This document shows positions 10,103 to 18,696 of a stretch of DNA of 64,000 nt, piece by piece (within the stretch, counting starts at the first letter, position 1; each line of letters opens with the position of its first letter). The stretch is from Pseudomonas chlororaphis subsp. aurantiaca (lineage in GTDB: Bacteria; Pseudomonadota; Gammaproteobacteria; Pseudomonadales; Pseudomonadaceae), in contig NZ_CP059162.1 in the NCBI RefSeq assembly GCF_013466605.1, positions 434,001 through 498,000 of the forward strand. The letters are read 5' to 3'. Under the pieces are notes generated by a model. That model was not told the DNA's origin, ran no database searches, and worked only from the letters and a program-made list of their open reading frames with translations. The position numbers were made by a program, and so were the translations under genes.

Positions 10103-10232
10103 CGGATTTCGGGCTACGCTCGACCCCATGCATGAACTCTCTGTGGCGGATCTCGTCTCATAGGAGGAAATGCACCCCGACTCGCGTTAAACTGCGCGGG
10201 TTTTTTAGCCCCCCATTCCTCCGGAGCCTTCC

Positions 10233-11243
10233 ATGTCCCGCGTTACCCTGAGTCGCTATTTGATTGAGCAGACCCGCAGCAACAACACTCCTGCCGATCT
10301 GCGCTTCCTGATCGAAGTGGTGGCGCGTGCCTGCAAGGAGATCAGCCACGCCGTGTCCAAAGGCGCCCTCGGCGGGGTCCTGGGCAGCATGGGCACTGAA
10401 AACGTCCAAGGCGAAGTGCAGAAGAAGCTCGACGTGCTCTCCAACGAGATCCTGCTCGAAGCCAACGAATGGGGCGGCCACCTGGCCGGCATGGCGTCCG
10501 AGGAAATGGACAACGCCTACCAGATCCCGGGCAAATACCCGAAAGGCGCCTACCTGCTGGTGTTCGACCCACTGGACGGTTCGTCCAACATCGACATCAA
10601 CGCGCCGGTCGGCACCATCTTCTCCGTGCTGCGTTGCCCGAACGAGCACCTGAGCCAGAACGAAGCCCTGAACGAAAAGGCCTTCCTGCAACCAGGCACC
10701 CAGCAGGTAGCCGCCGGCTATGCCATCTACGGCCCGCAGACCATGCTGGTGCTGACCCTGGGCGATGGCGTCAAGGGCTTTACCCTGGACCGTGAAATGG
10801 GCAGCTTCGTGCTGACCCACGAAGACCTGACCATTCCTGAGAGCACCCAGGAATTCGCCATCAACATGTCCAACCAGCGTCACTGGGAAGCGCCGGTCGC
10901 GCGCTACGTGAGCGAGCTGATGGCCGGCGAGGAGGGTCCGCTGAAGAAGAACTTCAACATGCGCTGGGTCGCCGCGATGGTCGCCGACGTGCACCGCATC
11001 CTGACCCGTGGTGGCGTGTTCATGTACCCACGCGACAGCCGCGAGCCATCGAAGCCGGGCAAACTGCGCCTGATGTACGAAGCCAACCCGATGTCGTTCC
11101 TGGTTGAACAGGCGGGCGGCGCAGCCACCGATGGCCACCAGCGCATTCTCGACATCCAGCCTGAAGGCCTGCACCAGCGCGTAGCGGTGTTCCTCGGCTC
11201 GAAGGAAGAAGTCGCCCGCGTCACCGCCTACCACAAGGAATAA
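10233..11243 (+). CDS. fbp: Fructose-1,6-bisphosphatase class I
   Basis: The enzyme hydrolyses fructose-1,6-bisphosphate to fructose-6-phosphate, the committed step of gluconeogenesis. The 336-residue length is normal. The metal/substrate signature [10 protein letters not shown] begins at residue 112, and the later [20 protein letters not shown] segment carries the second substrate-binding region with a conserved glutamate. GGAG about nine bases before the ATG supports the start. The gene is followed after only three bases by the DUF924 gene, so they form an operon. Gluconeogenic flux is central for Pseudomonas growing on amino acids such as histidine. Confidence 0.97.
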   Translation: MSRVTLSRYLIEQTRSNNTPADLRFLIEVVARACKEISHAVSKGALGGVLGSMGTENVQGEVQKKLDVLSNEILLEANEWGGHLAGMASEEMDNAYQIPGKYPKGAYLLVFDPLDGSSNIDINAPVGTIFSVLRCPNEHLSQNEALNEKAFLQPGTQQVAAGYAIYGPQTMLVLTLGDGVKGFTLDREMGSFVLTHEDLTIPESTQEFAINMSNQRHWEAPVARYVSELMAGEEGPLKKNFNMRWVAAMVADVHRILTRGGVFMYPRDSREPSKPGKLRLMYEANPMSFLVEQAGGAATDGHQRILDIQPEGLHQRVAVFLGSKEEVARVTAYHKE

Positions 11244-11246
11244 ATC

Positions 11247-11849
11247 ATGGCCGCGCCCTGGCAGCCCCTGCTCGACTGGTGGTTCGGCTCTGCCGAGAAA
11301 CCTGCGGACATCGTCGCTGAAAAGGGCAAGCTGTGGTTTGGCAAGCGCGACAGCCAGGACCTCGAGGCGCGCGAGCGTTTCGGGGATCTGGTGGAGCAGG
11401 CCTTGGCCGACGGATTGACCGAGTGGGCGCAACGCCCGCAAGGCTGGCTGGCCCTGGTGCTGCTGCTCGACCAGCTACCGCGCATGCTGTATCGCGAAAC
11501 CCCCAAGAGCTTTGCCGGCGACCTGCGTGCCCAGGCGCTGGTGGCCCAGGGCATCGCCGCGGATTTCGACCGGCAACTGCCCGCGACGCAGCGCAGCTTC
11601 ATCTACCTGGTGTTCGAGCATTGCGAGAACCTGGCGGTGCAGAACGAAGCAATCTCCCGGTTCGCCGCGTTGCACGACGAACAGCCGCCGGAAGATCGAC
11701 CGGTGTTCGCCGACCAGCTGGACTACGCCGAACGGCATCGGAAAATCATCGCCCGCTTCGGGCGCTTCCCTCATCGCAACCGGATTCTCGGGCGTGAATC
11801 GACGCCGGAGGAACTGGCATTCCTGCGCGAACCGGGTTCCAGCTTCTAA
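11247..11849 (+). CDS. DUF924 family protein
   Basis: A 200-residue helical cytoplasmic protein with features of DUF924: the N-terminal LLDWWFG, the central LALVLLLDQLPRMLYR segment and the FxYLVFEHCENL helix, which give a TPR-like all-alpha fold. Its biochemical role is unknown. The ATG follows the fbp stop by three bases, which implies translational coupling with fbp. A family B repeat follows it. Confidence 0.85.
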   Translation: MAAPWQPLLDWWFGSAEKPADIVAEKGKLWFGKRDSQDLEARERFGDLVEQALADGLTEWAQRPQGWLALVLLLDQLPRMLYRETPKSFAGDLRAQALVAQGIAADFDRQLPATQRSFIYLVFEHCENLAVQNEAISRFAALHDEQPPEDRPVFADQLDYAERHRKIIARFGRFPHRNRILGRESTPEELAFLREPGSSF

Positions 11850-11871
11850 ATCTGCTGAGCGGTATCAAAAG

Positions 11872-11953
11872 CTATCGCGGGCAAGCCTTGCTCCTACGGA
11901 CGCATGCGCGCATCTATAGGAGCGGCCGGTCGACGCTCGATTGCCAGCGATAG
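11872..11953. repeat. Family B palindromic repeat pair, copy B1
   Basis: CTATCGCGGGCAAGCCTTGC followed by TCCTAC faces TAGGAGCGGCC...TTGCCAGCGATAG. The outer arms CTATCGC and GCGATAG close the structure. It sits between the convergent DUF924 gene and toxin gene and probably gives a bidirectional 3' end. Confidence 0.75.
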
Positions 11954-11965
11954 GGCCTCAAAACC

Positions 11966-12298
11966 TTAACGCCTGGCTCGCAGCAACCGCTTCATCAGCA
12001 AGCTTTGCAGGTCCCGGCGGGTGTCGGCGATGACATGGATGTAGACGGTGGCGTCCCGTACTTCATAGATGATTCGATTCATTCCCGAGAGTACCTGCCG
12101 GTAGTGGCCGATATGCAGTTGTTCGAGTTCTTCGGGAATCACCCCGGCATAGGGCAGGGTGGCCAGTTGGCGAATGGCCTGTTTCAGGCTGCTGTAGCTG
12201 CTTTGCCAGGTCGGGGTGGAGAACCGCTGGGTGAGGTAGGTGCGCAACTCGATGAGGTCGGTTTCCGCCGAATGCAGAAGCACCACCTTGAACGTCAC
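11966..12298 (-). CDS. ParE/RelE-superfamily toxin
   Basis: This 110-residue protein has the ParE-like arrangement: an N-terminal strand (FKVVLLHSAETDL), two long helices, then the strand/turn block HYRQVLSGMNRIIYEVRDATVYIHVIADTRRDLQSLL. The YRVxY-type core and the C-terminal D-x-R-R-D-L segment are typical of ParE toxins, which poison gyrase, rather than of RelE mRNA interferases, but sequence alone does not settle this. It begins with GTG at 12298, and its first bases overlap the stop of the antitoxin gene as GTGA, so translation is coupled. Confidence 0.85.
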   Translation of the reverse strand: MTFKVVLLHSAETDLIELRTYLTQRFSTPTWQSSYSSLKQAIRQLATLPYAGVIPEELEQLHIGHYRQVLSGMNRIIYEVRDATVYIHVIADTRRDLQSLLMKRLLRARR

Positions 12299-12567
12299 GG
12301 CTGATCGGCCTGGTCCAGGTCGGCGAACACGTCCTCCGCATCGCGGAATTGGCCTTCATCGATCTCGCGATTGCCGAGGGCGAGGATCTTCAGCAGCGCC
12401 ATGGTTTCTTCCTGTTGCTCGAAGCTTTTCACATCCATGACCACCAGTTTTGCCTCGCCATTCTGGGTAATGACCATGGGCTCACGGCTTTCGGTGATGG
12501 TCTTGACGATCTCGGCGGTGTGGCTTTTCAGGTAGCTGATCGGTTTGATCTGAGAGGAAAGCTTCAT
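12295..12567 (-). CDS. Phd/YefM-family antitoxin
   Basis: The 90-residue protein begins MKLSSQIKPISYLKSHTAEI, matching the Phd/YefM DNA-binding N-domain. PMVITQNGEAKLVVMDVKSFE is the characteristic hairpin segment, and the acidic C-terminus (EDVFADLDQADQP) is the region that would wrap the basic toxin. It is the first gene of the pair and overlaps the toxin start by four bases. Phd/YefM proteins usually repress their own operon by binding upstream palindromes, and a nested palindrome is present immediately upstream. Confidence 0.88.
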   Translation of the reverse strand: MKLSSQIKPISYLKSHTAEIVKTITESREPMVITQNGEAKLVVMDVKSFEQQEETMALLKILALGNREIDEGQFRDAEDVFADLDQADQP

Positions 12568-12575
12568 GGGAGCAT

Positions 12576-12640
12576 CTCGTCTGGGGAAGCAGGACTGAGT
12601 TTAGTCTTTATTCAGTCCTGTGTGCGTCGTCCCAGACGAG
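12576..12640. promoter_or_regulatory. Nested palindrome upstream of the antitoxin gene (putative operator)
   Basis: The outer arms CTCGTCTGGG (12576-12585) and CCCAGACGAG (12631-12640) are perfect 10-mers. They enclose the inner arms AGGACTGA (12591-12598) and TCAGTCCT (12612-12619). The block starts nine bases upstream of the antitoxin ATG and lies between it and the chemoreceptor stop codon. No T-run follows on the minus strand, which argues for an operator over a terminator; the two roles could coexist. Confidence 0.6.
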
Positions 12641-12657
12641 TTGAGTGTTGCCGATCG

Positions 12658-14550
12658 TTAAATCCGGAAGCTGCCCACCAGATGCGTCAACCGCGCCGCT
12701 TGCTGCTCCAGGTCGGCGCAGGCGCGCAGGGTCGATTGCAGGTTTTCCACGCCTTCCTGGTTCAGGGTGTTGATCTCGGTGATGTCGACGTTGATCGACT
12801 CGACCACGGCGGTCTGTTCCTCGGTGGCGGTGGCCACGGACTGGTTCATGCCGTCGATCTCGCCGATGCGCTGGGTCACGCTGCCCAGGCGCTGACCGGC
12901 CTGGTTGGCGATGCCGACGCTGCTTGCGCTCTCGCGCTGGCTTTCGGTCATGGTGTTCACCGCCTGGCGGGCGCCGACCTGCAGTTCCTCGATCATCTTC
13001 TGCACTTGCTGCGCCGAGTCCTGGGTGCGGTGGGCGAGGTTGCGCACCTCGTCGGCGACCACCGCGAAACCGCGCCCGGCCTCACCCGCCCGCGCCGCTT
13101 CGATGGCGGCGTTGAGGGCCAGCAGGTTGGTCTGCTGGGAGATGCTGGTGATGACTTCGAGGATCTGCCCGATGTTCACCGTGTTGCTGTTCAGCGTCTC
13201 GATGTTGCCGCAGGAGTCGCTGATCTTCGCCGACAGCTGCTGCATGGCGGCGATGGTCTGGTCCACCACGGCCTGGCCTTCGCTGGCCAGGTTGCGCGCA
13301 TCGCTGGAGTGTTGCGACGCCAGGGCGGCGTTCTGGGCGATTTCCTGGGCGGCGGCGCCGAGCTGGTTGATGGCCGCGGCGACGCTGCTGGTGCGCGAGG
13401 CCTGCTGGTCGGAGTTGAGCATCGACGAGTTCGAGGCGCTGACCACCCGCAGGGCGACCTCGTTGACCTGGCCGGTGGCCGAGGCGACTTCGCGGATCGA
13501 GCCGTGAACCCGTTCGACGAAGCGGTTGAACGACGCGCCCAGGGTGCCGAACTCGTCGTGGCCATGGATGGTCAGGCGCTTGGTCAGGTCGCCTTCGCCC
13601 TCGGCGATGTCGTGCATGGCGCGGCCCATCAGGTGCAGCGGCTGCATCAGCACGCGGATCAACATGCCCAGCAGGCTGATGATGATCACCACGGCAATGA
13701 GCATGGCGATGATGGCCGAGGTGCGGAATTCGCTGAGCATCGAGAACGCGGTGTCCTTGTCCAGCACCAGCGCCACGTACCAATCCGCCGCTGGCACGCC
13801 GTTGACCCGGGTGAAGGAGATGAACTGAGTCTTGCCGTCCAGCTCGACTTCCTTCAGGCCCAGGCTGACCTGAGGGGCACCATTGGGGTAGGCGTCGCTG
13901 AGGTTCTTGAGCACCAGCTTGCTGTCCGGGTGGATCAGGATCTTGCCGCCGGCGCTGACGATGAACGCCTGGCCATGACCGCCGAAGTTCAGCGAGTTGA
14001 TGATGGCGCTGACGTTGGACAGGTCGATGTCCGCCCCGGCGACGCCGATGAAGCTGCCCTGGTGCTGGACCGGGGTGGCGATGGTGATCACCAGCTTGCC
14101 GGAAGAGGCGGCGATGTAGGGTTCGGTGACGATGGTCTGCTGGGCCGCGCTGGCCGCCTTGTACCAGCCGCGGGTGCGTGGGTCGTAGTCAGGCGCGCGG
14201 TTGCCCGCCGGGACCGAGAACATCGCGCCGTCCTGGCCGCCGAAGTAGCTGAGCTGGAAGTTGCTGGCGTAGGCGGGGAGGCCGACGCTGCGTTTCAGGT
14301 CGTCGGCGCCGCTGCCGTCCACGGCGATCTGCTGGGCCAGGGTGTGCAGCAACTGGATGCGGCTTTCCAGCCAGGTCTGGATGTTGCTGCTGGTCAGGCT
14401 GCCGAGTTCCTGCATGGAGGATTCGTTGCTGCTGCGCAGGGCCTCGCGCTGTCGATAGTCGTTGAACAGGATAAAACAGGCGAACGCAACGGCGACCACA
14501 AGAGCGGCGGCAAGCAGGATCTTATGGCTGAATTTCATGTTTCTGGTCAT
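12658..14550 (-). CDS. dCache chemoreceptor for amino acids (PctA/CtaA-like)
   Basis: A 630-residue methyl-accepting chemotaxis protein. TM1 is about residues 11-30, a periplasmic double-Cache domain covers about 35-272, TM2 about 278-298, then HAMP, methylation helices and the signalling tip [16 protein letters not shown]. Within the distal Cache module, Y122, R127, W129, Y145 (TEPY) and D174 match the amino-acid-binding motif of the dCache_1AA group. Overall sequence, including the [11 protein letters not shown] start, closely resembles P. aeruginosa PctA as I remember it. It therefore probably senses L-amino acids at the pole. The first ATG gives the PctA-like length; an ATG four codons later is possible. 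Which of PctA/B/C or CtaA/B/C it corresponds to needs alignment. Confidence 0.9.
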   Translation of the reverse strand: MTRNMKFSHKILLAAALVVAVAFACFILFNDYRQREALRSSNESSMQELGSLTSSNIQTWLESRIQLLHTLAQQIAVDGSGADDLKRSVGLPAYASNFQLSYFGGQDGAMFSVPAGNRAPDYDPRTRGWYKAASAAQQTIVTEPYIAASSGKLVITIATPVQHQGSFIGVAGADIDLSNVSAIINSLNFGGHGQAFIVSAGGKILIHPDSKLVLKNLSDAYPNGAPQVSLGLKEVELDGKTQFISFTRVNGVPAADWYVALVLDKDTAFSMLSEFRTSAIIAMLIAVVIIISLLGMLIRVLMQPLHLMGRAMHDIAEGEGDLTKRLTIHGHDEFGTLGASFNRFVERVHGSIREVASATGQVNEVALRVVSASNSSMLNSDQQASRTSSVAAAINQLGAAAQEIAQNAALASQHSSDARNLASEGQAVVDQTIAAMQQLSAKISDSCGNIETLNSNTVNIGQILEVITSISQQTNLLALNAAIEAARAGEAGRGFAVVADEVRNLAHRTQDSAQQVQKMIEELQVGARQAVNTMTESQRESASSVGIANQAGQRLGSVTQRIGEIDGMNQSVATATEEQTAVVESINVDITEINTLNQEGVENLQSTLRACADLEQQAARLTHLVGSFRI

Positions 14551-14741
14551 TAAGTGAACTACCGCGAGAGGGTGGTCAGCGAGGGGGCGTCAATTTGCCA
14601 TAACGGCGGCTTTTGCGCTGCTTTTATGTCGACTGGCCATCAGTAAAGATGAGGGGCGTCGAAGCCTGTCCGACGAAATGTCTTGGGCCGTCGCAAAGTG
14701 GTTGATTCGGGAGGAATGCTGGGCGCTGCGTCACAATAAAT

Positions 14742-14776
14742 AGCCGTCTGGCTGGGGAACCAGATGGGGCTTTTCT
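14742..14776 (+). terminator. Terminator-like hairpin in the chemoreceptor-lipoprotein gap
   Basis: AGCCGTCTGG pairs imperfectly with CCAGATGGGGCT and is followed by TTTTCT. No gene is known to end here on the plus strand, so this is either a leader hairpin of the lipoprotein gene or the 3' end of an unannotated short transcript. The rest of the gap 14551-14832 shows nothing recognisable. Confidence 0.35.
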
Positions 14777-14832
14777 CTTCTAAGCTTCTGGTTGGCAGCA
14801 TGCCATCCCCCCGTCCGCCCAGGAGTTTCACC

Positions 14833-15087
14833 ATGTCCCTGCGTTCTCTCGCTCTGTTGTCGTTCTGCGTGCTGTTGGCTGCATGCGGCAAGGTCAATCA
14901 GGAAAACTATTCCAAGCTGTCGGCCGGCATGCCCAAGGCCGAAGTTGAAAAACTGCTGGGCAAACCGACCGACTGTTCCGGCGCGCTGGGCATGTCCAGC
15001 TGCACCTGGGGCGACAAGAACAGCTTTATCAGCGTGCAGTATGCCGGTGACAAAGTGCTGATGTTTTCCGGGCAAGGCCTGAAGTAA
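14833..15087 (+). CDS. Small outer-membrane-type lipoprotein, SmpA/OmlA-like fold
   Basis: An 84-residue protein with a lipoprotein signal peptide ending LLAAC, so Cys18 would be lipidated. The mature part, NYSKLSAGMPKAEVEKLLGKP, followed by a C-x-W strand and FISVQYAGDKVLMFSGQGL, resembles the small BLIP/SmpA-like domain ('...G.s..eV...LG.P...'). Function is unknown; such proteins are periplasmic-face lipoproteins. The start is well supported by AGGAG eight bases before ATG. It is followed 37 bases later by the lipocalin gene, probably in the same transcript. Confidence 0.8.
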   Translation: MSLRSLALLSFCVLLAACGKVNQENYSKLSAGMPKAEVEKLLGKPTDCSGALGMSSCTWGDKNSFISVQYAGDKVLMFSGQGLK

Positions 15088-15124
15088 AAAAGAACCGGGG
15101 CCGCGTGCCCACGGGAGAAAAATA

Positions 15125-15694
15125 ATGATGCGTTTGCTAGTCACTCTTCTGGCCGGTCTGTTGTTGGCCGGCTGCGCCACTTCCCGGGACGATTCGCTGG
15201 CGCCCAAGACCGCTAATCACGTCGATCTCAAGCGTTACCAAGGGACCTGGTACGAGTTGGCGCGTTTGCCGATGTATTTCCAGCGCCATTGCGCGCAATC
15301 CGAAGCCCGCTACACCCTGCTGCCCGAAGGCAATATGGCGGTACTCAACCGCTGCCTGACCGCCGACTGGCAGTGGGAAGAGGTGCGGGGCACGGCAACG
15401 CCGCAGGCGCCGGATAAAACCGACAAGCTGTGGGTCGAGTTCGATACCTGGTTTTCCCGCTTGATACCGGGCCTGGCCAAGGGCGACTACTGGGTACTGT
15501 ACGTGAGCGACGACTACAAGACCGCCATTGTCGGTAACCCGGATCGTCGATACCTGTGGCTGTTATCGCGCCGGCCGAATGTCAGCGAGGCGGTTCGCGA
15601 GGACCTGCTGAGCCGGGCGCGTCAGCAAGGCTATGACACCACCCGCCTGATCTGGCGCGTGTCGGACTCGGCGATGGCCAAGACCTCGAAGTGA
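15125..15694 (+). CDS. blc: Bacterial lipocalin (Blc-type lipoprotein)
   Basis: A 189-residue lipocalin with a lipoprotein signal peptide (LLLAGC, Cys17 lipidated). The first structurally conserved region is KRYQGTWYELARLPMYF, containing GTWYE, followed by the conserved YVSDDYKTAIVGNPDRRYLWLLSR strands. Blc proteins are anchored in the outer membrane and bind fatty acids or lysophospholipids, with a role in membrane maintenance. Two ATGs lie in tandem (15125, 15128) after GGGAG; either may start translation. It is convergent with hutF, with a hairpin between. Confidence 0.92.
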   Translation: MMRLLVTLLAGLLLAGCATSRDDSLAPKTANHVDLKRYQGTWYELARLPMYFQRHCAQSEARYTLLPEGNMAVLNRCLTADWQWEEVRGTATPQAPDKTDKLWVEFDTWFSRLIPGLAKGDYWVLYVSDDYKTAIVGNPDRRYLWLLSRRPNVSEAVREDLLSRARQQGYDTTRLIWRVSDSAMAKTSK

Positions 15695-15700
15695 ATCCAT

Positions 15701-15726
15701 GCGGGAGCCAGCAAGCCGGCTCCCGC
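15701..15726. terminator. Hairpin between convergent blc and hutF
   Basis: GCGGGAGCC and GGCTCCCGC form a perfect 9-bp stem with an 8-base loop, lying six bases after the blc stop and eleven bases before the hutF stop. There is no T-run, so it may protect 3' ends more than terminate. Confidence 0.5.
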
Positions 15727-15737
15727 GGTGACGGGCT

Positions 15738-17102
15738 TCAGCCGAGCAGGTCGCGCAGCACCCGGGCAAAGGCCCGACTGCTTTCTTCCTCGCCTGCGTG
15801 ACGTCCGTCGCGCACCACCCACTGACCGTTGACCAGCACGTCGCGTACCTGACGATCACCGCCGGCGAACAGCCAGCGGTTGAGAATGCTGTCGCCCTCG
15901 GCGGTGGCCAGGTAAGGATCGTTGCCGTCGAGCACCAGCCAGTCGGCGCGCTTGCCTACTTCCAGAGCACCGATCGGCTGCCCCAGGGCCTGGGCGCCGC
16001 CGTCCAGCGCGGCGTCGTACAAGGTCCGGCCAACCATCGGCTGGTCGGTGCGATACAGGCGGTTGCGGCGTTGATCGCGCAGACGCTGGCCATATTCCGC
16101 CCAGCGCAATTCCTCCACCACGCTCAGCGATACATGGCTGTCGGAACCGATGCCCATGCGCCCGCCCTGGGCGAGGAAATCCACCGCCGGGAAAATCCCG
16201 TCGCCGAGGTTGGCCTCGGTGGTCAGGCACAGGCCGGCAATCGCCCGGCTTTGCGCCATGAGGCTGACTTCGTCGGCATTGGCGTGGGTGGCGTGGACCA
16301 GGCACCAGCGCTGATCGACCTCGGAGTTTTCATACAGCCATTGCAGTGGCCGGCGTCCGCTCCAGGTCAGGCAGTCGTCGACTTCCTTCTGTTGCTCGGC
16401 GATGTGGATATGCACCGGGCACTGCTTGTCGCTGGCGGCCAGCACCTCGCTGATCTGCTGTGGGGTAACCGCGCGCAACGAGTGGAAACACAACCCCAAC
16501 TGCTGGGCCGGTTGCCGGGCCAGCAGCGGTTGCAGGCGACTTTGCAGCTTGAGGTAGTTTTCCGTGCTGTTGATGAAGCGGCGCTGGCCTTCATTGGGTG
16601 CCTGGCCGCCGAAACCGGAGTGGCTGTACAGCACCGGCAGCAGGGTCAGGCCGATGCCGGCGGCGCTGGCGGCCTGGCTGATACGCAGCGACAGCTCGGC
16701 CGGGTCGGCGTAGGGCTGGCCGCTGGTGTCGTGATGCACGTAGTGGAATTCGGCGACCGAGGTGTAACCGGCCTTGAGCATTTCGATGTACAGCTGACGG
16801 GCGATGATGCCCAGCTGGTCCGGGCTGATCTTGCCCACCAGGCGATACATCAGGTCGCGCCAGGTCCAGAAGCTGTCATTGGGGTTGCCGGCCACTTCCG
16901 CCAGCCCGGCCATCGCCCGCTGGAAAGCGTGGGAGTGCAGGTTGGGCATGCCCGGCAGCAGCGGGCCCTGTAGCCGTTCGGCGCCTTCTGCGCGGGCATC
17001 GGCCTGGATGTGGGTCAACAGGCCGTCGGCGCTGACCTCGAGACGTACGTTGTTGGCCCATCCGTTAGGCAGCAGTGCGCGTTCGGCAAAGAAGGCGGAC
17101 AT
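15738..17102 (-). CDS. hutF: Formimidoylglutamate deiminase
   Basis: HutF converts N-formimino-L-glutamate to N-formyl-L-glutamate plus ammonia, the step that defines the five-step histidine pathway of Pseudomonas. The 454-residue protein belongs to the amidohydrolase superfamily. LPGMPNLHSHAFQRAM carries the metal-binding HxH (H56, H58), HIHIAEQQKE the next metal-binding histidine, and GIGSDSHVS the catalytic aspartate. The start ATG at 17102 has no strong ribosome binding site but matches the family length. The gene diverges from hutC across a 107-base control region that contains a HutC-type palindrome, so it is very likely repressed by HutC and induced by urocanate. Confidence 0.96.
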   Translation of the reverse strand: MSAFFAERALLPNGWANNVRLEVSADGLLTHIQADARAEGAERLQGPLLPGMPNLHSHAFQRAMAGLAEVAGNPNDSFWTWRDLMYRLVGKISPDQLGIIARQLYIEMLKAGYTSVAEFHYVHHDTSGQPYADPAELSLRISQAASAAGIGLTLLPVLYSHSGFGGQAPNEGQRRFINSTENYLKLQSRLQPLLARQPAQQLGLCFHSLRAVTPQQISEVLAASDKQCPVHIHIAEQQKEVDDCLTWSGRRPLQWLYENSEVDQRWCLVHATHANADEVSLMAQSRAIAGLCLTTEANLGDGIFPAVDFLAQGGRMGIGSDSHVSLSVVEELRWAEYGQRLRDQRRNRLYRTDQPMVGRTLYDAALDGGAQALGQPIGALEVGKRADWLVLDGNDPYLATAEGDSILNRWLFAGGDRQVRDVLVNGQWVVRDGRHAGEEESSRAFARVLRDLLG

Positions 17103-17129
17103 GGTTCAAGCACCCCGTCGTGTGTTATT

Positions 17130-17166
17130 TGTATATACATATACAGACGTTTGCCTGCTCGGTAAA
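17130..17166. promoter_or_regulatory. HutC-type operator and hutF promoter in the hutF-hutC gap
   Basis: TGTATATACA (17130-17139) is a perfect palindrome and continues as an alternating TATACA tract to 17146. On the minus strand a hutF promoter can be read: TTTACC (17166-17161), a 17-base spacer and TATATG (17143-17138), whose -10 box would overlap the palindrome. Its similarity to the palindrome before hutU supports binding by HutC. The site is well placed to control hutF and hutCD together. Confidence 0.7.
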
Positions 17167-17209
17167 CTCCGGCAAGCTAGTCACTTTATTCGACAAACAA
17201 GGATTTCCC

Positions 17210-17959
17210 GTGCCGACTCCGCCCGCCAACTCCCCGCTGGCCGCCCATCTGGGCGATAGTCCGGCGCCCCTGTACGCCCGCGTCAAGCAGATGATCACTC
17301 AGCAGATCGAGAGTGGAAACTGGCCGCCGCACTACCGTGTACCCTCGGAAAGCGAGCTGGTCAGCCAGCTGGGTTTCAGCCGCATGACCATCAACCGCGC
17401 GCTGCGCGAGATGACCGCCGAAGGCATGCTGGTGCGCATGCAGGGCGTGGGGACTTTCGTCGCCGAACCCAAGAGCCAGTCGGCCTTGTTCGAGGTGCAC
17501 AACATCGCCGACGAGATCGCCTCGCGCGGCCATCGCCACACCTGCAAAGTCATCACCCTGGGTGAGGAGGCGGCCGGTTCCGAGCGCGCCGTGGCCCTGG
17601 AAATGCGCGAAGGGCAGAAGGTCTTCCACTCGCTGATCGTGCATTTCGAGAACGATATCCCGGTGCAGATCGAGGACCGCTTCGTCAACGCGCTGGTGGC
17701 GCCGGACTACCTCAAGCAGGACTTCACCCTGCAGACCCCATACGCTTACCTGAACCAGGTCGCGCCGCTGACCGAGGGCGAGCACGTGGTCGAGGCGATT
17801 CTGGCCGAGCCGGAAGAATGCAAGTTGCTGCAGATCGAGCGCGGCGAGCCGTGCCTGCTGATTCGCCGCCGGACCTGGTCCGGCCGCCAGCCGGTGACCG
17901 CCGCGCGCCTGATCCACCCGGGTTCTCGTCACAGCCTGGAAGGGCGGTTTCATAAGTAA
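17210..17959 (+). CDS. hutC: Histidine utilization repressor HutC (GntR family)
   Basis: HutC represses the hut genes and is released by urocanate. The 249-residue protein has an N-terminal winged helix-turn-helix of the GntR type (YRVPSESELVSQLGFSRMTI, about residues 43-62, then the wing VRMQGVGTFVA) and a C-terminal UTRA ligand-binding domain (about 95-235). The start is GTG at 17210 behind AAGGA; the frame is open further upstream through the promoter, but that part cannot be coding given the divergent operator. hutD follows after nine bases, forming hutCD. Autorepression through the palindrome at 17130 is likely. Confidence 0.96.
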   Translation: MPTPPANSPLAAHLGDSPAPLYARVKQMITQQIESGNWPPHYRVPSESELVSQLGFSRMTINRALREMTAEGMLVRMQGVGTFVAEPKSQSALFEVHNIADEIASRGHRHTCKVITLGEEAAGSERAVALEMREGQKVFHSLIVHFENDIPVQIEDRFVNALVAPDYLKQDFTLQTPYAYLNQVAPLTEGEHVVEAILAEPEECKLLQIERGEPCLLIRRRTWSGRQPVTAARLIHPGSRHSLEGRFHK

Positions 17960-17968
17960 GGGGCATCA

Positions 17969-18541
17969 ATGACTCAGTTGAACGTTTTGCGCGCGGCCAA
18001 CTACCCGCGCATGCCGTGGAAAAACGGCGGCGGCAGCACCGAAGAGATCACCCGGGACGCCGGCGTCGGCCTGGAAGGTTTTGGCTGGCGGCTGTCGATC
18101 GCCGATATCGGCGAGTCCGGCGGCTTTTCCAGCTTCGCCGGCTACCAGCGCATCATTACCGTGCTGCAAGGCGCGGGCATGACCCTGACGGTGGACGGCC
18201 AGGACAGTCGTGCGCTGTTGCCGCTGGACCCCTTTGCCTTCAGTGGTGCCAGCCAGGTCGCCTGCACCCTGATCGACGGGCCGATTCGCGACTTCAACCT
18301 GATCTACGCGCCGGATCGCTACAGCGCTCGCTTGCAATGGCTGCAGGGTGGTCAGCGCTTCTTTACCCAGGCCAGTACGGTGCTGGTATTCAGCGTGGCC
18401 GACCAAATGCGCGCCGACCTGGGTGGCGGTGTCGCCGCCTTGCTGGAGCGCCATGACTGCCTGCAACTGCTCGATAACCCCGGCCTGCGGGAAGTCAGCA
18501 TCAGCGGCGCTTGCTGCGTGATCGAACTGACGGCCATCTGA
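17969..18541 (+). CDS. hutD: HutD family protein (cupin fold)
   Basis: A 190-residue cytoplasmic protein of the HutD/Ves family, recognised by the N-terminal YPRMPWKNGGGSTEEI and the double-stranded beta-helix strands that follow (GFGWRLSIADI, FSSFAGYQRIITVL). HutD has no known enzymatic reaction. Work in P. fluorescens SBW25, as I recall it, suggested that it limits excessive hut expression, possibly by responding to urocanate or formylated intermediates. It is co-transcribed with hutC. A family A repeat begins directly at the stop codon and probably forms the 3' end of the hutCD message. Confidence 0.93.
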   Translation: MTQLNVLRAANYPRMPWKNGGGSTEEITRDAGVGLEGFGWRLSIADIGESGGFSSFAGYQRIITVLQGAGMTLTVDGQDSRALLPLDPFAFSGASQVACTLIDGPIRDFNLIYAPDRYSARLQWLQGGQRFFTQASTVLVFSVADQMRADLGGGVAALLERHDCLQLLDNPGLREVSISGACCVIELTAI

Positions 18542-18646
18542 CCTGTAGCCGCTGCCGCAGGCTGCGATAAGACGCGAAGAGCTTTTCGCGGCCTGCAAGA
18601 GCGCGTCTCCTTCGGAGCCGATCGCGGCCTTCGGCAGCGGCTACAA
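18542..18646. repeat. Family A palindromic repeat pair, copy A2
   Basis: CCTGTAGCCGCTGCCGCAGG and GCTGCGAT face ATCGCGGCCTTCGGCAGCGGCTAC, with a small GACGCGAAGAGCTTTTCGCG hairpin between. It starts right after the hutD stop codon and separates hutCD from the hutU promoter. Within the 482-base gap 18542-19023 this covers the left part, and the hutU control region covers the right part. Confidence 0.85.
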
Positions 18647-18696
18647 ATCTCTCTGTTTCTCTCCCTCCCTGATGTTGTTTCCCTCGCGCACCAATT

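Noticed and set aside
7565..10129. 854-codon open frame on the minus strand opposite glgP
   Set aside because: glgP has every phosphorylase motif in frame; the antisense frame exists only because stop codons are rare at this GC content.
12576..12640. Nested palindrome as simple terminator of the chemoreceptor gene
   Set aside because: The outer arms are 45 bases apart and no T-run follows on the minus strand, so an operator is the better primary reading.
12349..14553. 734-codon plus-strand frame across the antitoxin and chemoreceptor
   Set aside because: Antisense to clear Phd and chemoreceptor genes; composition is low-complexity Gly/Val/His/Asp without domains.
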